From NCBI GenBank assembly GCA_003255065.1, contig QAOA01007401.1, forward strand, positions 428,044 through 492,043: a stretch of DNA of 64,000 bases. Direction: 5' to 3'. The stretch comes from Cercis canadensis (taxonomy: Eukaryota; Streptophyta; Magnoliopsida; Fabales; Fabaceae). Shown here piece after piece: positions 45,350 to 57,897 of this stretch; position 1 is the first letter of the stretch, and each line of letters starts with the position of its first letter. Made by a program: the position numbers and the translations under genes. The notes beneath the pieces are model-generated. The model made no database searches. It was not told the origin of the DNA and saw nothing but the letters and a program-made list of their open reading frames with translations.

Positions 45350-47640
45350 TGGTCTTCCTTCTTGTTCATCATCCTAGCACTCCTCCATTCACCACCATCA
45401 CCCATCACCACCACCGATGCAAAAAACTCTTCCTTCATATTCCTCCTTTCGTCAAACACACACAAAAATGGTCAACCTCCCTTCTTAAATGGAATGAAGC
45501 ATTTGTGAATTACTAGCAATTCAATAAGCAAATAAAAAGAATTAAGCAAGCAAGAGTTCTCAAACAAGAGAATCAAGCTTGCTGCATATTTCAACAATGG
45601 CAACGAGTTAACTTAGTGAATTTGCAACAAGTTAATTCACTTAATTTGCTAATAAGTCTGTGCCAAGTTGACTCAGTGTGCTTCTTTTTTTGGACTAAAT
45701 TTCTCTTTTATAATAAAATGTATACAAACAAAATATTTTACAAATTCCTCTTTTATAATAAAATGTATACAAACAAACAAAGTATTTTAAATTCTTATGA
45801 ATTTTAGAAATATCCAATCCAAATATAACCTTAGTCTTAACCCACATAAATTTTTGTTTGGCTCCTCCCCTGGTTTGTTCAAAAGTAAGCTGTCCATACA
45901 AAGACTAGAGTATTCAGGAATTCAATGGTGGAATTTATCCATACTTATCCCCGATATATGTGGAATTTAATCGAAATGAAGGTGTCCTTAACTTTGTTCA
46001 CTATTAATTGGCTGCGCTTTATTTGGGAATAAATAAAGAATACGGTAGATGAGAGGTGAAATTTAGATTCTTTCTAACCCAAGTTATATAGTACTAAGGG
46101 CTGAAATTTGAATAAGGAACATATATAATGATTCTGATTCTGACCTAGACCTTTTCCCTTGCTTCATTCTTTTTTCTTTTCTTTTTAATTTTCAATCAGG
46201 GAAAGAAAGTATAATTCCCAAGAGGCGTCTCTTTCTTATCTTATTAATTTTGTTCCGTACTAATCCAAGATGAATCCTCTGTTGTATAAATTAAGTATAT
46301 TTTCTAAAAAAAAGATGAGTACACAAACTTGAATACACAACAATGTAGAACTATATTATATATGTATCAGAGACCTTTTTTATGTCCTTTTGTCTATGCA
46401 CCAATTCTTAACTTCGTGTTAATTTCTTTTTCTCCTCAGATATCATACTAATAATCATATACTTATTTAAATATACGACTTTATTATTTTTCCACCAAAA
46501 ATTCATTCGATATGCACGTTTTATTGAAAGAGTGAGATTTAATACGTAATTTGGGTAGTAAATTGGTAGAAATATACTTAATTTGGTAAGTTACTTAAAG
46601 GTGACATTGCAATTAATTAAATATCATTGACCTATAAGAAGAAAGGACGGAGCCAGAGAGCCCTAGCCCTCCTAGACTTTTGCAATTTTACAATTTTGTA
46701 AGTAAAAATTTAAATATAATCCACTTGGNTAATTTGGGTAGTAAATTGGTAGAAATATCCTTAATTTGGTAAGTTACTTAAAGGTGACATTGCAATTAAT
46801 TAAATATCATTGACCTATAAGAAGAAAGGACGGAGCCAGAGAGCCCTAGCCCTCCTAGACTTTTGCAATTTTACAATTTTGTAAGTAAAAATTTAAATAT
46901 AATCCACTTGGCCCCTTAGATTTTTGAATTTTTTATATATGACCTATTAAAATATTAAAATTGATACATGAATTTCCAAATCTTAACGATTACGTTATAT
47001 TTTATACATTTACATCTTTTTAAGTATCAATTACCTCTATTTTCATAATATATAATGATTGGAAATTTTTTTTGTAACATTTAACCTTTGCTTTCCTTGA
47101 GAAAATTTCTAGCTCTTCTGATAAAAAGGATACCATGTACAGGGTAGTGGAGGTAGATAACTAGAAGTACACTGTTTTGTGGCCTTGTTCCTTGTAGCCA
47201 CCAGATACTCTAGAAATTATGGAACTCTAATTGCTTGGGAATTAATAATCTATTACTGGGAGCTTCTCTTAATTATTAAACCAGGCAAACTCGTTCGTGT
47301 GCGGGTGCTGGGCAAAAGAAGAATGATCACATATACAGCAGATAGATAGATAGATAGATAAAAGCATTAACTTACACTTATAGAGGAAAACCGGCTACTA
47401 ATTAAGTACTTAATGTATATTATACATTACGTTTTTATTATACATAACATATCATAATACAAAGAGAAGCGTACATAACTTAGGAACCCTAATTAATTAA
47501 TCATAGAGCTCCATAGAGCCAATCTGACATGTGTGTATATATATATATATATTCTTAACAATATGAGGGCGAAGTCGGGAATTTTATTCAGAGGCTGCAG
47601 CAAGAGTGTAAAGGAGAAGGGGGAGGCCCCTAGATGACCC
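45350..47640. other. Intergenic, unit B
   Basis: Matches 25255-27250 of unit A. About 178 bases before the n at 46729 are repeated after it with one difference, so this is an unmerged contig overlap. A (TAGA)n microsatellite is at 47340-47360. No gene seen. Confidence 0.6.
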
Positions 47641-47665
47641 CGCTAGCTGTTGATATTTAACAAGG

Positions 47666-47962
47666 TTAGAAGGTTTTGAAGAACATCGTGCCCCAACGAT
47701 TTGTCTTGGGAAAATTCACCACCTGTGGCTTTGTCATAGTCATGGGATTATTCACGCTCTGCGACTGTGGCTTTGTGTTTTGTGGCTCTGGCTTTGTCAT
47801 GGGATCATCAAGCACCTTGTGTGGCTCTAGCCTTGTCATCATGGGATTACTAGTTAGGCTCTGTGACTGTGGCTTTGTCTTGAGAGAATCCAGGTTTTGT
47901 GGCTCTGGCTTTGTCGTGGGATCATCTAGCTTCTGTAATTGCGGCTGTGGCTTGAGATAATC
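47666..47962 (-). CDS. Repeat-expanded relative, unit B, cut by a scaffold join
   Basis: The C-terminal part of the P/K/Q repeat protein: the last modules and the tail NFPKTNRWGTMFFKTF are present on the minus strand, identical in reading to the copy at 29580-30059 over this stretch. The 5' part is missing because the contig ends at the n at 47963. Partial; whether a separate gene exists here depends on the assembly. Confidence 0.5.
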   Translation of the reverse strand, partial: DYLKPQPQLQKLDDPTTKPEPQNLDSLKTKPQSQSLTSNPMMTRLEPHKVLDDPMTKPEPQNTKPQSQSVNNPMTMTKPQVVNFPKTNRWGTMFFKTF

Positions 47963-48154
47963 NTGTTGAACAATGCCATCATGCCATGTACCATTTTAAC
48001 TAACTGATCATTGAAGATCAATATATATATTATGAATTTTATTAATCACCTCGTGGTAACTATCCAAATTCACTTAAAAAATCTGATTTCATGTTAATGT
48101 ACTCTCGATTTTTTTTGTTATCTAAAACTAATTTATTGATTTGGACTACTTCTA

Positions 48155-48258
48155 TAAACCTCGTGGTCTGTGACCGAGTGGTATTGAGGTTGTCTTTAAA
48201 ATTCTGGAATTCTGTGTGTTCGAACTCAGAGTCATAATCAAACTACAAAAAAAAAAAT
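48155..48258 (+). mobile_element. tRNA-derived SINE with 11-bp target duplication
   Basis: It contains GACCGAGTGGTATTGAGG (A box) and TGTGTTCGAACTC (B box) about 45 bases apart and ends in an A run. It is flanked by GACTACTTCTA at 48144-48154 and 48259-48269. In unit A the same locus (31541-31600) keeps only the head, because a deletion removed the B box, the tail and about 80 bases beyond. Confidence 0.8.
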
Positions 48259-48475
48259 GACTACTTCTAAGAACATGTCACTGTTAAATGCTAACACAAA
48301 AAGAGTGAATTTCAATCAGTTTTTGGATGCCTCTGTATGGGCAATCCGTATTTTGAATAAAGAAACCAATAAGCTAACATTAAAAATTATATATGGAAAA
48401 TATTACACTGTGACATCCAGTACTGTACCTAAAAAATAAATTAATTTTTTTGCTAACAACTAGCGTTAAAACGAC

Positions 48476-48588
48476 CAAACAACATGTAACTGAGTGATAC
48501 TGAGATCATTCTCAAGACTTGTAAATTTTGTATTCAAATATCCTATGTTATAGCTAAAAGTACCAAAAAAACCTAAAACTAAAAAAAT
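48476..48588 (+). mobile_element. tRNA-derived SINE, unit B copy of 31730-31840
   Basis: The same insertion as in unit A, flanked by 15-bp repeats at 48461-48475 and 48589-48603. A different subfamily or an older copy than 48155-48258: the A box reads aactgagtgatactgag. Confidence 0.7.
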
Positions 48589-48603
48589 TAGTGTTAAAAC
48601 AAC

Positions 48604-50150
48604 AAGAAGAAATAAATCAGTAAATTTGTCTCTAGCCAAAAAACCAAAGTTTGTCAATTTTTGGTAACAACAAACCTAGGATATTATTGATAAGAAATTA
48701 GAATTTCAGTTAGTTTCTTCTTCTTTTCTCCAACCGTTAGGTATTTTTATTTTAGCTTTTGCACATTAAGATTAAGTCTCTGCTTAATTAATATTGATAA
48801 GAGTACACTCACCACATGGCTTGGTATATTCAATGGAGTTTTGGTTGATTGATTTCAAAAGTTCACATGTTAAGGACTAAATTGAAAAATTGCTCTAATT
48901 ACATGAGAACATAATGATAATTTATATATTCTTGTAAACTAGGGAAGGGGGAAGAAACGGAATCAAATGCATTGGCAGAATTAGATGTCCATTGCCCTAT
49001 AGATACAAAAGAAAATGCAGCGAAAGCACGTGTACTATGATTCTTAAAACGGGAATTGTCTTAGTCCATGAAACATTATACACTTAGAATCCAATTATGC
49101 TCCACAATTATTTATAACGTTTTCTATTGCGATTAAGCATGTTAGGCATAGTTAGCCATCACCAAGTGCTTATTATTATCTCTTTTTACTTTTTCTTGCA
49201 ATAAGAATAGGAAGATTCGTCTACTATCTATATTTCAACAGCACATTCACTCAATCAATTAAGATCAGAAAATTTATCACGTCCTGGGTTCACAGATTGC
49301 GTGCTGATTTGAGCAATACATAGAAAGATTGAAAAAATTATGTATTCAAGTGAAAAATCTTTCTTTAGACTGAAAAATTCATGCATTCAAGTGCAAGTTG
49401 ATCAAATTTCAAAAGTGCTCATAATCTAAAAGGTAGTTATGTAATTAGTCATTAGACAAAATCACTTCAACCTCTTTTCCATTTAACTAAAACAAAACAT
49501 ATATATTCGTCTATTTTCAAAATCTATAAAAATTATTTTTAAAAAAATTATAAAAAAATTAAATAATATTATTAAAAAAATAACTCAAATAGTTTTTTCT
49601 TTTTCCCTCTTCAGGGAGTATAACAAACCCATGAGATGATCCAAAGTAAAAGACCCAAGTAATTTTTCTTCACACAATATTGAATGATAAAATTAATTTA
49701 CAGACTTACTCACTTTTCTTTTGCCTTTTTTTTCTATATCAAGAGAAGAAGTCTTAGAATCTCTATCTAAAATTCTAAATCAAGGCCCACTAGCCGACCA
49801 CTTTGAGTAAGGTTCTATATACACTTTGTGATATATAGCTGGCTCCCTGCAAATGTATAGCAGAAAGGAAATTCTTGCAACCAGATCTCCAAATTTAATA
49901 AAGACGAAAACGAAGTAAAGTAATAATAAACACACAAAAGTATAATGTGGTTCGGTTTCAATATTAAACCTACGTTTACGGATGACAAATGAAAAATTAA
50001 TCATTAAAAACAGCAAGAGATTACAAGAGTAGTCCCACTCTCAACCAAATCTTAATTACACTAATAAAATTCTCTTACTTGCACCTAGTGTTCGAAACCA
50101 AACTAGTTATTATTGAGTTATCTTTTGCAACTAGTGTTGCCATCCATTCA
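48604..50150. other. Intergenic, unit B
   Basis: Matches unit A apart from a deletion of about 2.3 kb at about 49310. The flanks of this point in unit A are at 32555 and 34882. No gene seen. Confidence 0.55.
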
Positions 50151-50156
50151 ACCTGC

Positions 50157-50336
50157 ATGGCACCTCCAGCAGAGCTTGTTAAGATTGGTTTGGAAGGCTT
50201 TGATCTCATAGACAAATTCTATGGTCATCCCACAAGGTTCAGTGCAGGTAGTTTCTACTGTTACGAAGCAAGAGGAGCTTGTTACATGGTTGTGAGTTAT
50301 CCTTACACTAACCACAAAATGGTTGGCTCATATTAA
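50157..50336 (+). CDS. Small protein family, plus-strand member, unit B (59 aa)
   Basis: Begins MAPPAELVKIGLEGFDLIDK, then FYGHPTRFSAG, and ends MVVSYPYTNHKMVGSY. It is the duplicate of 35729-35908, with the conserved EGF phenylalanine kept. It retains the family N-terminal block, lacks the acidic middle and has a tail in which the basic QNRWGR is replaced by NHKMVGSY. It has two cysteines, unlike the array members. The ATG at 50157 is at the family position. It lies about 1.6 kb upstream of the intact sucrose synthase gene and points the same way. Function unknown; expression would need to be shown. Confidence 0.55.
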   Translation: MAPPAELVKIGLEGFDLIDKFYGHPTRFSAGSFYCYEARGACYMVVSYPYTNHKMVGSY

Positions 50337-50339
50337 ACA

Positions 50340-51320
50340 AAATTTAAACCTTTGCTGGGCTGGGCTTGGTATTATACAAAATGCTTAACTTGACCTTTAT
50401 ATAAAGGTCTTAATTTGCTTCTAATTAATATATGAAGCGGCAATTGGTACTTCAGTTGCTCTGTTAGTACCCTACTTGTTGTGGTTTGTAATATTTACGC
50501 AACTGCTTTCCTATATATAGCTATCAATTAGCGAATGGAAGTTAATGATTCAGTATTGTAATGTCTCTTCTTTATAAGCATTAGATAGCACTCTCCCCTC
50601 ATAGAGATTTGACAATTTATATGAATGCATTAGCTTTTTGAGTTACTCGAAGATTCATAATAAATTATATATGTTTTAATTAATTCTATGTTATTTCTTA
50701 TCATTTATAAGGTTGAACATAGAAGAACAATAATGCCACATGAACATCATATTTTTTTCTTTTTCATCACAGACTTAGTCTATTCATCCTCATAAACATC
50801 ATGATATATAATTAGATACCTAGTGCTCAATTATTGATATATCTCCTATTAGGAACAACATAAATAATATTGAATATGTAACATACTTCAAAATAATTTC
50901 AATTAAAATTTTGTTCTTGTTACATGACGACAATAAGAAGATTCGAACTTCTAATATCTTGCAAACTTATGGCTTATAATTTCAATTAAGATGACTGAGT
51001 GAAATTGTTAAACAATTAAGTGTATATTCATATATGTTTTTATAATAATAACAATAATTGCCATTAAATAACCATATTTAATAACAAAAAATTTATCTGG
51101 TATAAATATCCATAGTATTGTATCAGTAGATAATTTATCTTTTTCCCTCCCCACAGACATTACATTATTAGACAACCTAATTAGAAGAGGGAAATCATGA
51201 TAACCCGGATCCAAGAGGGAAATAATAACAATTTTGGGCCAAACCAATAACCAGCTTATCGAAGCCCATCTCAAGCCCTAATCTGCTCCGCACGCAGTTC
51301 AGGCCCATGGCCACAGAATT
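50340..51320. other. Intergenic, unit B
   Basis: No gene is supported. The part from 51069 is not present in unit A. AT-rich up to about 51240, then GC content rises towards the sucrose synthase promoter. Confidence 0.5.
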
Positions 51321-51328
51321 TCCATTGA

Positions 51329-51334
51329 CACGTG
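51329..51334 (+). promoter_or_regulatory. G-box upstream of sucrose synthase
   Basis: CACGTG within TTGACACGTGCC, about 440 bases before the start codon. G-boxes bind bZIP/bHLH factors and are common in ABA-, light- or sugar-responsive promoters. A role here is inferred only. Confidence 0.4.
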
Positions 51335-51609
51335 CCTCTCACGGACGCCGCAATCATCAGTGTCACCGGCACCGCCACCGGTAATTAACAGTAAAAAAAC
51401 AAAGCCCACCGTTTCAATTTAAAAAGCGAGGGAAGGAAACAAGGCATTCTGTGGCTTTCTACAACCACCTTCTTCCAAGCATTGCCAAGTGCCTACTCTC
51501 ATTTATGTTTTATCCTTGTCACAGAGCAACAATGGCTTTTTCTTTAGACTTCATGATTCATTTCCCCTTCAATGCTTGTTGGGTTACAGCTTGCTTCGTC
51601 TCTTTTCGC

Positions 51610-51617
51610 TATAAATA
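51610..51617 (+). promoter_or_regulatory. TATA box candidate of sucrose synthase
   Basis: TATAAATA about 160 bases before the start codon, followed by a CT-rich stretch typical of plant leaders. The deletion in unit A removes it. Confidence 0.5.
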
Positions 51618-51773
51618 CAAAATTTCCACCTCCGATGTTCTCCTCCTTCCTTTCTCCCCATACTTTATTCCCCTGTTTCTCTCTATTTTAGTTGCTTTAT
51701 CTATCAGATTCTCTCAGTTTCATCATATTTTTGCGTTTATTGGGTGGAGTTTCAGTGATTTTGATACCTGATC

Positions 51774-54700
51774 ATGCCGATATCTAGATATGATAGATCT
51801 TTAAGCTTGAGGGAGTGTGTGCAGGACACTTTCTCAGCTCACCGGAACGAGTTGATTTCTCTTCTCTCCAGGTTTCTCTCTCTCTCTCTCTCGCATCTGG
51901 GTTTTGAGATGTTTGTGATTTTGGCTATTCGATATCTTTGAATTTTTCATGCATATTGGGTGTTTGTTGATATACTTGCAGCAACGATGTTTTAGATGAA
52001 TGTATTCTGTTTCTTTTTTTTTTTTTTATTTTGGGGTAGAAGCGGTTTCGATTATATGATATGTGTTCTGAGAGCTACGGTTTCTGAAACTGAGGACTCT
52101 TATGTTTCAAGGTATGTCGCTCAAGGGAAAGGAATACTACAACCCCATCACCTGCTGGACGAGCTAGAAAACATTCTGAAAGAGGATGAAGGAATGCATA
52201 AACTCAAAGATAGTCCCTTTGTCAAAGTCCTGGAATCTACAAAGGTGAACTCATTTTGTCATTGTAATGGCTGTCCTTTCAGTGAATAATAGAAATCAAA
52301 ATCTTTTTTTTCTTTTTCAAACCATTGAAATTACTATAATTTTGTCTCAAAGCTGTCATGCAATGAAGATGTTAGTCTTTTCCAATATGCTTCTTATTAT
52401 GGAAGGTCCATGTAAAAGTGTGACCTGGCTAACTTTTCATTGAGTTTTGAAAAATTCCTCTGTTTTCAATTGACATAGATGAAAATGGAAGGAATGGTGG
52501 AAGGAGATGAAAATGGGATTACTTATTCTTAAGTTTTCATCTGACGTTGGCTCCATTCTTCTCCATTCTCCATTTTTATCTCTATAAGGTGCAGCCTAGA
52601 ATAGATAATTGACAAACGTTATATGTGTTTCCCTTGATACTGTAGTTTTGAAACCTGTTGTTCTTGTTGTCATAGGAAGCTATAGTTCTACCCCCCTTTG
52701 TGTCCATCGCTACTCGTCCAAGACCAGGTGTTTGGGAGTTTATTCGTGTTAATGTCTTTGAACTTAATGTGGATCATCTGAGTGTTGCAGAATATCTTCG
52801 ATTTAAAGAAGAACTTGTGGATGGAGAGTAAGGGTTATATCTGTGCTTTCACTCTTTCACAGTACTTTTTGAATTTTATATTTATTACTCACTACCTGGT
52901 TGTTACCATCAACAAAGTATCCAATAAAGAAAATGACTTGCATAGTGTCCTATAATCTAAGTTTTCCTTCATGCAGAAATGTGATTATAACTTGAATTTT
53001 GAGAATTTGTTCTAGGTGCAGTGACGATTATGTACTTGAACTTGATTTCGAGCCATTTAATGTAACATTCCCTCGTCCAACTCGATCCTCTTCCATTGGC
53101 AATGGAGTTCAATTCCTCAACCGTCATCTGTCCTCAATTATGTTCCGTAACAAAGAGAGTTTGGAGCCTCTGGTTGCATTTCTTCGCACACACAAACATG
53201 ATGGCCATGTAAGTTTGTCTTATATAGGATTTGCTTGATCAAATTACCATTCAAAGCCGTGATCATTACTTGCAGCAGTTTTGCGTATGGTTAATAAATC
53301 TTTAGTTTATCATTCTGATGTATTAGAATACTACTGTATTAATATTCTCGAAGGATAAAGCTATATTCTTCTGGGGCAAGCATCAATTATGGTGTACTTC
53401 TTTGATCAGATTCATCATTTATCATAACCCATGCATAATATTAGAACGTTACCGTATAACTAAGTGGATTATGTTTCACATAGGGATCTAAAATGACAAT
53501 GATATACTGCCACCATTGTATTATGCAGGCAATGATGCTAAATGACCGGATTCATAACATATCCAAGCTCCAGGCTGCCTTGGCAAGGGCAGAGGAATTC
53601 CTTTCTAAGTTCTCACCAAATACACCATATTCTGACTTTGAATATGAGTAAGGGACAATAATCTATTAAATTGAAGTCCTCCTAATTTACTGGATATTTT
53701 GGACGTTCCATTTTTCTTCACTGTTTGGGTGTAGATTACAAGGAATGGGATTTGAGAGAGGCTGGGGAGATACAGCACAGAGGGTGTCGGAAATGGTGCA
53801 TCTTCTATTAGACATCCTTCAGGCTCCTGATCCATCCACTCTAGAGACTTTTCTTGGAAGAATACCCATGGTGTTCAATGTCGTTATTGTATCTCCACAT
53901 GGTTACTTTGGCCAAGCAAATGTCTTAGGTTTACCTGACACTGGTGGGCAGGTATTATTTTAATAAGCTTTGTTGAAGTAAATATGTTGGAATTTGTTAT
54001 AATTTTGGCTTACTACTACTTCTAGTAAGAACCATATTTCTATCTATGTGAGCAGATTGTTTATATACTTGATCAAGTTCGTGCTTTGGAGAATGAGATG
54101 CTACTTAGAATCCAAAAGCAAGGACTGGATGTGTCTCCAAAAATTCTCATTGTAAGTGACTCTAAAATTCCTCCCCCCTTTTTTGTTTAATTGATTTGAC
54201 AATTTACACCTGGTACTTAAGCTCAGATGGTGCTTCAAGGTAACAAGATTGATACCAGAGGCAAAAGGGACAACATGCAACCAGAGATTGGAAAGAGTCA
54301 GTGGAAGTGAACATACACACATATTGCGTGTACCTTTTAGAACTAAGAATGGAATTTTAAGGAAATGGATTTCAAGGTTTGATGTGTGGCCTTATCTAGA
54401 GACATTTGCAGAGGTAAACACCAGCAAATGCTTAATGTTTCCATCTTCTTATTTTCAAACTTCTCTTTATTTTCACTTCCTCCACACCTTGTTGCTAAGA
54501 AAAGACAGTTAAATAATTAGATATTTCTGTGTTTACATTTCATTATTTATCTGACATTGGATTGGTTATAATGATTGGTCTTTCTGAAAAACCATGTGGA
54601 AGTTGGTTCAGTTGAAAGGTTGGAAATTTGAAGCTGAAAGTTATTCTGGTCTACAAAAGAAAAAACATTTGGAAACACATTTTATTTAACCAATATCAGA

Positions 54701-57700
54701 GCAAATTGGCTTAATGTGATAATGATCTTCAGAAAGGTGGGATCCTTTTCCTTTTTTTTTTTTTAAANCATATTGAATATTTGACGATACATTCCGTACC
54801 TTGCTAAAAAAAAAACTTTTTAAGGTGATACAAGATCAGAACGATTGTTGGGCCAAAATATCTATCTAGCCTGCCCAGCAGTCTAAGTTGGGGACATTTT
54901 GTTAGTTATCATGTGGTTCTCTTTTAAGGGAATAAGAAGGATCCTACAATGATCTTATATCTTGTCTGTCCTGTCTAATGGCATTCTGGCTTATGGAACA
55001 TGACTGTTTATTCTCTATAAATAGGATGCATCAAATGAAATTGCTGCTGAGCTACAAGGAGTTCCAGATCTGATAATTGGAAACTACAGTGATGGAAACC
55101 TTGTTGCATCCTTGTTATCTTACAAGCTAGGAATCACCCAGGCATGCAGATGCTTTAAAATCAAGTTGTTGTAATGCAATACAAAAAATTCCTCCTAACA
55201 CTGCACATATATATTAATGTTTTAATTGCATGTTCCATGTAGTGTAACATTGCTCACGCATTGGAGAAGACAAAGTATCCAGATTCCGACATTTATTGGA
55301 AAAAATATGAAGACAAGTACCATTTTTCTTGTCAATTTACAGCTGACCTTATTGCAATGAACAATGCAGACTTTATAATCACCAGTACATACCAAGAAAT
55401 TGCAGGAAGGTAAGTTCTTTTCAAGAAACTTGGAACTTGAAGTAAATAAATAATTGATCATTTATTTTCCTAACCTGATAGAGACTTAATTTATTAATTT
55501 ATATTAAGACAGAAGGCCACATTTACCTTGAGTATTTATGTGCCCTTTTAAATGGTGCTCCAATTCAGATCATTTAGCCATGATCTAAGAACTTCTATTT
55601 TCCCTCACAACAAAGCATTGAATATATTTCCCCCTCTGCCCCGCAAAACACACACATACACATACAGGTGCATGCATAAAGGGTTATAACTTATAAGCAC
55701 TTAATATGCTGATCAAGCATGTCAAACTTTTGACCTACTAAATATTAGTATACTTAACGTGTGTCAATTTAAAGTACTAATGATGGTATAACTTTTGACC
55801 AACTAAATAAAACTTGGTCATGACCACACAATGAGGACCTAAAGATTTCAAAAGATATGCATTCGCCCGAAGTAATTGAATGGAATTGTAATACCAGTAT
55901 TCTTTTGGACTGGGAACGTTTGAATGTAACCCTAAGCATATAATTTACTTCTCTCACATAAATGAACTAATGCTTGAGACCTTTTCTCCACAGTTGGGCA
56001 TAAGATAATTTTCCAAATATGCCTGGTTGGTTTTTTTATCATATTATTCCCCAACAATGTCCATTACTTTGTGTCAGCAAGACTAATGTTGGACAATATG
56101 AGAGCCACACAGCTTTCACTCTTCCAGGATTGTACCGAGTTGTTCATGGCATTGATGTCTTTGATCCCAAATTTAATATAGTCTCTCCAGGAGCAGACAT
56201 GGGCATATATTTTCCATACTCTGACAAACAAAAGAGACTTACTGCTCTACATGGTTCAATCGAAGAACTGTTGTTTGGTGCTGAACAAAATGAAGAGCAC
56301 ATGTGAGTATCTTTCCATACAGATAATGTTTTCAAATTGAATTTGCTGCTCTACCATCATGAATTAGTTGGCCATCTTGGAGATTTATAATTTAAATTGA
56401 AAGCTATTACATCTAATGAAGTAACTTCAACAAATATTATCATGCTAACCGCTATTCTAAGACATATGATCATGTAGATAATGCACCAACATAGACTGTT
56501 GCTAGGTCATAAGAAGCTTCCTTTGCAAAAGGAGACAAAAATACAGTTAAACCTATAGTTCTATTCCACAAACTCTAAGTCAAGCCATCAAAGCCAAAAT
56601 TTGCTGCAGTATCATGTAGTTTTAAATTGGACCTGTTTTACTCTCCTAATTTGATATACCAATCATATTATAGTTAATAAGAAAGTGCACTGGTTCATAG
56701 TTTCGTGTGGCAAATCCTTATTTGATTGAAATTGCACTGGCTGAGCATATCGGTGTTTTTTTTTTTTCTTTGAAATGCATCAAATTGTTAATGAGTTTAA
56801 GCCGAAAGTATCTTTAGCCATTCATGTACTGTTCTTATGGCAGTTATGGGAGATAAGAGAATCATTTAATCTCTTGTACTCATATTGCTTATGGCAGTGG
56901 TATGTTGGTTGATCCATCAAAGCCTATAATCTTTTCTATGGCAAGACTTGATCGAGTGAAAAATTTAACGGGACTTGTTGAATGCTTTGGTAAGAGCCCC
57001 AAACTGAGGGAACTTGTAAATCTTGTGGTGGTTGGTGGATACATTGATGTAAAGAACTCTAGGGACAGAGAGGAAATGGGGGAGATAGAGAAAATACATG
57101 GCCTCATAAAAAAATATGAATTGCACAACCAGTTTCGTTGGATAAAAGCTCAAATGAATCGTGCTCGTAATGGGGAGCTCTACCGTTACATTGCTGATGT
57201 GAAAGGTGCTTTTGTGCAGGTATACTGTGTAGAAGGTAGATAAAGATTTGTTTGAGTTATTATTTGTTTAGTAAATAAGCATATTCAACCAAGTTCCTGT
57301 TCCTTCTTGCAGCCGGCTTTTTATGAAGCATTTGGCCTAACAGTTGTGGAAGCTATGACATGTGGTCTTCCTACATTTGCCACTTGTCATGGTGGCCCAG
57401 CTGAGATAATTGAGGATGGAATTTCTGGATTCCATATTGACCCACATCATCCTGATCTGGTTGCTGCACTTCTAATAAACTTTTTTGAGAAAGGCCAGAG
57501 TGATCCTGACTATTGGCACAAGATCTCTGATGCAGGGCTTCGACGCATCCATGAGAGGTCTGCTTTCATTAGCCACACTTTTTAAATGAAGAATCCTTCT
57601 CTACTTAGAAACTGACATTTTGGTTTTACTTCTATAGGTATACATGGAAGATATACTCTGAGAGGCTACTGACTTTATCTGGCGTATATGGCTTCTGGAA

Positions 57701-57897
57701 GCATGTATCTAAGCTCGAGAGGAGAGAAACCAGGCGATACTTGGAGATGTTTTACATTCTCAAGTTCCGGGATCTGGTAAGTTGCATTTGCCTCCCACCA
57801 TCCCTTTTGTCCTGTTCGATTAACCTCTTTAGAATTCTTTAAAGTCCTTTTGTGGTTCTGTTTTCAGGTAAAGTCAATTCCGCTGGCAATCGATTAA
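51774..57897 (+). CDS. SUS: Sucrose synthase, SUS2/SUS3-like (15 coding exons)
   Basis: Sucrose synthase (sucrose + UDP <-> UDP-glucose + fructose), a cytosolic GT4-type enzyme feeding cell-wall and starch synthesis. Coding exons: 51774-51871, 52112-52244, 52676-52827, 53016-53208, 53529-53647, 53735-53951, 54056-54151, 54240-54413, 55025-55141, 55243-55409, 56078-56302, 56898-57219, 57313-57557, 57638-57776, 57868-57897. All phases agree, giving 808 codons, the usual family length (about 805). The N-terminus [15 protein letters not shown] carries a Ser in the position of the known regulatory phosphorylation site. GLPDTGGQ, the [15 protein letters not shown] Arg/Lys motif and the E-x7-E motif EAFGLTVVE are intact. 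The end [12 protein letters not shown] fits the dicot SUS2/SUS3 group. Intron 9 starts with GC instead of GT. It appears functional; the unit A copy is dead. Confidence 0.93.
55142..55242 (+). other. GC-AG intron (intron 9) of sucrose synthase
   Basis: Exon 9 ends ATC ACC CAG and the intron starts GCATGC; the acceptor is CATGTAG. The reading frame across it ([16 protein letters not shown]) matches the family exactly, so the non-canonical donor is well supported. GC donors make up only about 1% of plant introns. Confidence 0.8.

Noticed and set aside
51451-51771. 106-residue open frame upstream of sucrose synthase
   Set aside because: It covers the leader region with its CT-rich tract and TATA box; no similarity that I recognise, so probably chance.
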